Origin: Streptomyces virginiae
Lineage (GTDB): Bacteria > Actinomycetota > Actinomycetes > Streptomycetales > Streptomycetaceae
NCBI RefSeq assembly: GCF_000720455.1
Contig: NZ_JOAK01000001.1
Coordinates: 310,001-374,000, forward strand
Direction of reading: 5' to 3'
DNA length: 64,000 nucleotides
A program made the position numbers and the translations under genes. Under the pieces are notes generated by a model. The model ran no database searches. It was not told the DNA's origin and saw nothing but the letters and a program-made list of their open reading frames with translations. Below are positions 59,898-64,000 of this stretch, one piece after another (position 1 is the first letter of the stretch; each line of letters opens with the position of its first letter).

Positions 59898-61516
59898 TCG
59901 ACCTGGCCCGGGTTGACGCCGACCGACTGCAGCGTGACGGCGCCGTCCAGCTGGTCGGCGCACTGGGAGACGAGAGGGGTGGCCCCGGCCGCATCGGTGA
60001 CCGGGGCCACCGCGCCCGCGAGGCACGGGTCGGCGGTGCTGCCCGTCAGGACGGTACCGAGCAGTTCCTGTCCGGCCCGCTTCCGCCAGGCATCCAGGTC
60101 GGAGTACCGGGTCTTGCCCCACTGCACCTTCCAGTCGCCGGTGCTGAAGTAGTCGTTGCCCTGCAGACGAACCAGGCCCTGGGTGTAGTTGGTGTCCGAA
60201 TCCACTACGGGAGCACCGTTGGTGACGAAGATGTTGTTGCGGACGGCTACTTCGCTCATTCCGTTCCGCAGTCGCAGGGCCGGAGGCCGGTCGGCGCCGC
60301 TCGACCGCAGGATCACGGTGTTGTGGTAGATCTCCAGATTCCGCAGGAGGTCGCCGAAGGCCACGATGCCGCCGTACCAGGACAGCTTCCTGGCGTCGTC
60401 CCAGCTGTAGTTGAACCGCACGACGTTGTCCTTGTGTGCGTTGCTCGGCTCGCCTGAATACACCAGGAAGCCCGCGCCGTCGTTGCCGTAGGACAGGTTG
60501 TACTGGAGCACCGAGGACGAGACGTTGTTGTCCAGACCGAAACCCCCGCCGTCGACGCGGGACCCGGTGCGGTTGCGGTAGGCCTTGTTGTTCTGGATGA
60601 TCACGCGGGTCGAGTCGTACGTCCAGATTCCCTCGGGCCCCTCCTTGGCCCGGGCCGAGGACTTCGCACCGTTGTCGTACGAGAGCGACTGCTGAACGGT
60701 GGAGCCCCGAACGCTGCCGAGGACGATGCCGCTGCCCGTGTTGCGGTCGTCCGCCGTCGGGTCTCCGGGATTGCCGTACGCCTTGACCCGCGTGATCGTG
60801 AGCTTCTCGTGCGCGTAGCGGGGATCCTTGGCCTTGAACTGCGGCCCGTAGGTGACCAGTCCGGCGTCCTGATTGTGGTGCACTGCCGAGTCGCTGATCC
60901 GGATGTCGCCGAACCCCGAGGACTTGGGGCCCGCGCCGAGGCGGATTCCGTTCTGGAACCGGGACACGTCGACGCCGGTGATCCGCACGTGGTTCAGGCG
61001 CTTTCCGCCGGGGAGGTCGTTGAAGAAGCTGATGCCGTCCGCGCTGCCCTGAGCCTTGGCGTCGCCGACGATCGCCAGATTGCGGATCTCCACGCCGGCG
61101 GTGTTGTAGACGGCGATGCCGGCCGAGCCGCGCGGCGCGATGGTGGCCCGGCCAGTGCCGTACGAATCGATCACGACGGGTTTCGGCGCGCTGCCCGCGT
61201 CACCCGCGCCGATGGTCAGCCCACCTGGGAAGCGCGCGCCGCCTTTGAGCCGGAGACGGTCTCCCGGCCGGAACGGCACCTGGTCGGCCCTGCCGAGGGT
61301 GCGCCAGGCGGTCGCCTCGGACAGCCCGTCGCGATCGTCATCGCCGTCCGGGCTCACGTAGAAGGTGAGGGGCCCCTCGGCGGGAGGCCGCGGCGGCGTG
61401 TAGGGCTTGAGCACACCGCATCCGGAGAGAAGGGTGATCGCGCCCACGGTCACACCCGCGACGAACTTCGCCCCAGCACGACGACCCCACCCGACGGTCC
61501 GACGGTCGCGCATCAT
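59831..61516 (-). CDS. Parallel beta-helix repeat lipoprotein
   Basis: A 561-residue secreted protein. ATG at 61516 (MMRDRRTVGWGRRAGAKFVAGVTVGAITLLSGCGVL) gives a signal peptide with lipobox LSGC. Mature part: FYVSPDGDDDRDGLSEATAWRTLGRADQV.FRPGDRLRLKGG opening, then parallel beta-helix coils (GIAVYNTAGVEIRNLAIVG, RITGVDVSRFQNGIRLG, ISDSAVHHNQDAGLVTYG, IVLGSVRGSTVQQSLSYDNG, VIIQNNKAYRNRT, DNNVSSSVLQYNLSYGNDGAGFLVYSG, LEIYHNTVIL, VRNNIFVTNG). This layout fits polysaccharide lyases, epimerases or hydrolases. It faces the glycan operon and is a likely surface-located modifier; the exact reaction is unknown. Confidence 0.85.
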   Translation of the reverse strand: MMRDRRTVGWGRRAGAKFVAGVTVGAITLLSGCGVLKPYTPPRPPAEGPLTFYVSPDGDDDRDGLSEATAWRTLGRADQVPFRPGDRLRLKGGARFPGGLTIGAGDAGSAPKPVVIDSYGTGRATIAPRGSAGIAVYNTAGVEIRNLAIVGDAKAQGSADGISFFNDLPGGKRLNHVRITGVDVSRFQNGIRLGAGPKSSGFGDIRISDSAVHHNQDAGLVTYGPQFKAKDPRYAHEKLTITRVKAYGNPGDPTADDRNTGSGIVLGSVRGSTVQQSLSYDNGAKSSARAKEGPEGIWTYDSTRVIIQNNKAYRNRTGSRVDGGGFGLDNNVSSSVLQYNLSYGNDGAGFLVYSGEPSNAHKDNVVRFNYSWDDARKLSWYGGIVAFGDLLRNLEIYHNTVILRSSGADRPPALRLRNGMSEVAVRNNIFVTNGAPVVDSDTNYTQGLVRLQGNDYFSTGDWKVQWGKTRYSDLDAWRKRAGQELLGTVLTGSTADPCLAGAVAPVTDAAGATPLVSQCADQLDGAVTLQSVGVNPGQVDYFGARLSTAPSAGAAQPRAEE

Positions 61517-61678
61517 CCCGGTGTCCCCATTCCGTCGGCTCTCGCAGCTCGCGTAACAAGGTGCCAGAAGCCGCAGGTGCGTTACGTCCGTGACATGGCG
61601 ATAGCTCCCTATCTTTAAACGGAAGCCTGAATAGCCTTGATTATCCGATTTTGCGCACGCCGGGCACCTGTTGCGGAG

Positions 61679-61756
61679 AGGTCTGGACAACACGCAAGAC
61701 CCGGGTCGTTGACCTGGACTTTGTCGTGGAGCGGATGACGGGAACCGAACCCGCGC
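61679..61756. repeat. Imperfect copy of the tRNA-Gly 3' end plus terminator (att-like)
   Basis: AGGTCTGGACAACACGCAAG.. through CTTTGTCGTGGAGCGG and GATGACGGGAACCGAACCCG matches 62845-62923 with about nine mismatches and one gap; 25 bases around GTCGTGGAGCGGATGACG are identical. The copy covers the tRNA acceptor and T arm and its terminator, the portion usually duplicated by tRNA-specific integrases. The 5' part of the tRNA is not conserved, so it is not a functional tRNA. Confidence 0.65.
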
Positions 61757-61809
61757 CCATACGGCTCCCCTACCAGTGACCTGGGATTCCGCCATTGTCG
61801 GCAACCGAT

Positions 61810-61975
61810 GCCCAGCGGGCTGTGCTGGAGGGCTGGGTGCGTCGTCGCACAACGGCCCAAGCCTAGCTCTGGCTCAGCGGGCGCGGATCGTGCTGGAGGG
61901 CGCGGACGGCGCACTCGATCATGGAGGTGTCGCGTCCGCGCCTGGCCGGCGAGACCGTCAGCGACTCCATGAACC
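61810..61975 (+). pseudogene. Fragment of an IS630-type transposase gene
   Basis: One frame reads AQRAVLEGWVRRRTTAQA then stops; the next frame continues LALAQRARIVLEGADGALDHGGVAS. Joined, they match the N-terminal helix-turn-helix start of IS630 transposases (..LExWxRRRTTAQALALRARIVLxxAxG..). The rest of the gene is absent. A decayed relic with at least one frameshift. Confidence 0.5.
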
Positions 61976-62145
61976 CGGTCGACTGCACGACCGGAAGCAC
62001 GGCGGAATGCGGCAACGGGTTGCGGCCATTTGTGCGGAAGTGGCTCGCGCGCTTGCGGCCAGAAGAGCACAGGGCTCTGAGAAGGTTGACGTGGGCTGGG
62101 GAAAGACGGCGACCGCGTACCGCCTTCATTGACCGGGAGAGAATT

Positions 62146-62622
62146 ATGACCATCAAGGACATCGGGCCGGAACCTCAAAGCTTCGACCTTGAGAAGGCGA
62201 CACTCGACAACACGAACTATCGCGCGGTCGCCTGGTCCGGGAAGTACCTTCAGTTGACCCTCATGTCGATCCCGGTGGGTGAGGACATCGGCTTGGAGGC
62301 GCACCCGGAGACCGACCAGTTCCTACGACTCGACGCAGGCCGGGGCCGCGTCCAGATGGGCCGCACGAAGGATCGACTCGACTTCGACCGGGAGGTCGAG
62401 GACGGCTGGGCAATCTTCGTGCCCGCCGGCACTTGGCACAACGTCACCAACATCGGTGACGAGAACCTGCAGCTCTACGCCGTCTACGCGCCGGTCCACC
62501 ACGCGTCGGGCAAGATCCATGCAACAGCCGCCGACGCGGAGCGCGACGAGGACTCAGGCAACGACGAGCCGGCGTACTGGTCGGTCCAGCCTGCCCAGCA
62601 GCCATCGGACGAGCACGCCTGA
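62146..62622 (+). CDS. Cupin-domain protein
   Basis: A 158-residue single cupin: LQLTLMSIPVGEDIGLEAHPETDQFLRLDAGRGRVQMG (E-x-H..E...), then DGWAIFVPAGTWHNVTNIGDENLQLYAVYAPVHH, with two conserved His for a metal site. GGGAGAG precedes the ATG at 62146. The tail is acidic (AADAERDEDSGNDEPAYW). It resembles cupins near stress or sugar genes and in plasmids; it sits within the decayed element between the att-like repeats, so may be acquired. Confidence 0.8.
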   Translation: MTIKDIGPEPQSFDLEKATLDNTNYRAVAWSGKYLQLTLMSIPVGEDIGLEAHPETDQFLRLDAGRGRVQMGRTKDRLDFDREVEDGWAIFVPAGTWHNVTNIGDENLQLYAVYAPVHHASGKIHATAADAERDEDSGNDEPAYWSVQPAQQPSDEHA

Positions 62623-62843
62623 CCAGCGAGGGCTTGTCGCGACAGTCGGCCCCGAGGCGAGCCGAAAGCACCAGTGCGACCGCCGCCGTCCACAGGATCG
62701 CCCCCCCGCTCGTGGCTCCGGCCGGAGCGGCCCGGGGGAGGTGACGAAAAGGGGTGGTGAGGGTGGCCGTCAGTGACCACTCGGCGTCCAACCTGACGCC
62801 CCGTTACGGCACTTATGGCACGCGAATGGCACGCGAGGCTCGA
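62623..62843. other. Gene-free stretch before the tRNA, possible integrase remnant
   Basis: No credible gene. The end (GGCACTTATGGCACGCGAATGGCACGCG) has a GGCAC(T/G)..GGCACGCG direct repeat next to the tRNA terminator, as is often seen at the end of integrated elements at tRNA genes. The assignment is tentative. Confidence 0.3.
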
Positions 62844-62844
62844 T

Positions 62845-62923
62845 AGGTCTAGACAACAAACAAGCCCCAGGTCGCTGACCTGGGGCTTTGTCGTGGAGCG
62901 GATGACGGGAATCGAACCCGCGC
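62845..62923 (-). repeat. Right att-like copy and tRNA-Gly terminator
   Basis: On the reverse strand the tRNA 3' end is followed by AGCCCCAGGTC-AGC-GACCTGGGGCT and TTGTTTG, a strong tRNA terminator. The block is repeated imperfectly at 61679-61756. Confidence 0.7.
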
Positions 62924-62967
62924 TATAAGCTTGGGAAGCTCATGTTCTACCATTAAACTACATCCGC
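62894..62967 (-). tRNA. tRNA-Gly (anticodon CCC)
   Basis: Reverse strand: acceptor GCGGATG (62967-62961) pairs with CATCCGC (62904-62898); discriminator T and CCA are encoded (62897-62894). D arm AGTTTAATGGTAGAACA, anticodon arm AGCTTCCCAAGCT with CCC, T arm CGCGGGTTCGATTCCCG. All four arms fold. Its 3' half is duplicated at 61679. Confidence 0.95.
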
Positions 62968-63192
62968 GCAGAGGGTCAGTTTCCTGCATCCCTACCGTTG
63001 CACACTCTACCCCATGATCGACCCCCGGCGTATTTGCCGCGGGGTCGCCGTTGTCTGTCGTGTGCACGGGAGCGTGTGGGGACGGGAGTTGGGGCGTACC
63101 GTGTCGTGCGGAGCGCGGCGGCTGGAGCGGGTGCGGATCATCCCCTAATGTGGCGATTCGTCGCAGAATGGCTCGTTGGGGAAAGGGACACG

Positions 63193-63360
63193 ATGGAGCA
63201 CACCGTCGTCCGTTGTGCCGAAGGGCACGTTTTCAGTACCGCCTCCTTCCCGCTGCAGCACCTCGGTGCCGGCCGGATCGGGCCCGGGCGGCTGCTGCGG
63301 TGTCCGCGATGCGCGCGCCTGCGGCAGGCCGTGCCCGTCGGCGGTGCGCCCAAGCGCTGA
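63193..63360 (+). CDS. Small zinc-ribbon-like protein
   Basis: A 55-residue protein MEHTVVRCAEGHVFSTASFPLQHLGAGRIGPGRLLRCPRCARLRQAVPVGGAPKR with CAEGH and CPRC knuckles, i.e. a possible Cys3-His zinc site. GGGAAAGGGACACG precedes the ATG at 63193. The short length and the tightly packed motifs suggest a conserved small protein. Function unknown. Confidence 0.65.
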   Translation: MEHTVVRCAEGHVFSTASFPLQHLGAGRIGPGRLLRCPRCARLRQAVPVGGAPKR

Positions 63361-63386
63361 GCGCGGGGTGTGAGACGTACGGCCGG

Positions 63387-63427
63387 GCGCGCGGGCGTTC
63401 CCTCTCGATTGGGGGAGGCCCGCGCGC
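63387..63427. terminator. Hairpin between the small gene and dcd
   Basis: A perfect 10-bp stem GCGCGCGGGC / GCCCGCGCGC (63387-63396 with 63418-63427), 18 bases before the dcd GTG. It may end the upstream transcript or affect dcd initiation. Confidence 0.5.
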
Positions 63428-63445
63428 TCTGCGTATCCTCGGGAC

Positions 63446-64000
63446 GTGCTTCTCTCTGACAAAGACATCCGGGCCGAGCTCGACAGCGGACGGGTTCGCA
63501 TCGACCCGTTCGACGAGGCGATGGTGCAGCCCTCCAGCATCGATGTGCGTCTCGACCGGTTCTTCCGGGTGTTCGAGAATCACCGCTACGCCCACATCGA
63601 CCCCGCGGTCGAGCAGCCGGACCTGACGCGGATGGTCGAGCCCGAAGGGGACGAGGCGTTCATCCTGCATCCCGGTGAGTTCGTCCTGGCGTCGACCTAC
63701 GAGGTCATCTCGCTGCCCGACGACATCGCCTCCCGGCTGGAGGGGAAGTCCAGCCTGGGCCGTCTGGGCCTCGTGACGCACTCGACCGCCGGGTTCATCG
63801 ACCCCGGCTTCTCGGGCCACGTGACCCTTGAGCTGTCGAACCTGGCCACGCTGCCGATCAAGCTCTGGCCGGGCATGAAGATCGGGCAGCTGTGCATGTT
63901 CCGGCTCAGCTCGCCCGCGGAGTTCCCGTACGGCAGCGAACGGTACGGCTCCAGGTACCAGGGGCAGCGCGGGCCGACCGCCTCGCGCTCCTTCCAGAAC
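63446..64000 (+). CDS. dcd: dCTP deaminase, 3' end cut by the window edge
   Basis: GTG at 63446 opens [43 protein letters not shown], the standard start of Dcd; 185 codons lie in the window and the family usually has about 191. The catalytic block [34 protein letters not shown] and the C-terminal [22 protein letters not shown] are present. Makes dUTP from dCTP for thymidylate synthesis. The actinobacterial form may be the bifunctional deaminase/dUTPase; sequence alone does not decide. Confidence 0.95.
   Translation, partial: MLLSDKDIRAELDSGRVRIDPFDEAMVQPSSIDVRLDRFFRVFENHRYAHIDPAVEQPDLTRMVEPEGDEAFILHPGEFVLASTYEVISLPDDIASRLEGKSSLGRLGLVTHSTAGFIDPGFSGHVTLELSNLATLPIKLWPGMKIGQLCMFRLSSPAEFPYGSERYGSRYQGQRGPTASRSFQN

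Larger units (their letters stand above)
61517..62145. other. 630-base gene-poor stretch with mobile-element debris
   Basis: Between the beta-helix gene and the cupin gene. It holds the beta-helix promoter side (61517-61620, with TTTAAAGATAGGG on the reverse strand), a tRNA-Gly/terminator copy (61679-61756) and an IS630-like relic (61810-61975). Base composition is less GC-rich than the flanks. No intact gene is seen. Confidence 0.6.

Noticed and set aside
61729..61800. A second tRNA-Gly gene
   Set aside because: Acceptor 3' side and T arm match, but D and anticodon arms do not fold; it is an att-like remnant.
1..64000. CRISPR arrays, prophage or plasmid replication genes
   Set aside because: No regularly spaced repeats, cas, phage structural or replication genes were seen.

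Overview
This 64 kb window is a chromosomal segment of a high-GC actinomycete, almost certainly Streptomyces. The evidence is the very high GC at third codon positions, GTG starts, many divergent gene pairs with GC-rich hairpin terminators, and Streptomyces-type families (SARP, SpoIIE-type phosphatase, ECF41 sigma factor, VWA, CbtBA). Two perfect parS palindromes (19437-19452 and 26434-26449) suggest the window lies in the origin-proximal core where ParB loads. Most genes are ordinary chromosomal ones; only 3.5-4.0 kb and 61.6-62.9 kb show clear mobile-element debris.

Layout. 0-15 kb: cut-off Uma2 gene, thioredoxin-NHL protein, M18 aminopeptidase, a shrunken IS605/TnpB relic with two hairpin ends, a duplicated Cys/His-motif protein, acyl-CoA dehydrogenase, SseB protein, ArsR-type regulator, pirin with a palindrome upstream, AI-2E exporter-like protein, a multidomain SpoIIE phosphatase and aspS. 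15-25 kb: repeat-rich VWA protein, Tat-exported PhoX-type phosphatase behind a PHO-box-like repeat, parS, orphan histidine kinase overlapping a lipoprotein gene, FUSC protein, and an Rrf2 regulator behind its palindrome. 25-34 kb: RidA-like protein, small membrane and secreted proteins, a sortase-like protein lacking its active site, a cobalamin riboswitch heading cbtB-cbtA-small membrane protein with a divergent phosphatase-like pseudoenzyme, urate oxidase, a class III aminotransferase and a broken SARP gene.

34-54 kb: secreted protein, GvpU-like protein, cold-shock protein, PP2C phosphatase, monooxygenase-like protein, FAD oxidoreductase, lipoprotein, potassium channel, GAP-family and SHOCT proteins, an ABC exporter (FtsX-type permease plus ATPase) next to a two-component system whose kinase carries an extra exported C-terminal module, VOC protein, an ECF41 sigma factor with a flavin oxidoreductase, and a divergent TetR/hydrolase pair.

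54-61.5 kb is the most coherent functional unit: UDP-glucuronate decarboxylase, a membrane GT2 synthase, a GalE-type epimerase and a UDP-glucose dehydrogenase in one direction, facing a parallel beta-helix lipoprotein gene. Together they could make UDP-GlcA and UDP-xylose (possibly their 4-epimers), polymerise or export a glycan, and remodel it at the surface. 61.6-63 kb is a decayed insertion at a tRNA-Gly gene: an imperfect copy of the tRNA 3' end and terminator, an IS630 relic, a cupin gene and the intact tRNA-Gly(CCC). The window ends inside dcd (dCTP deaminase).
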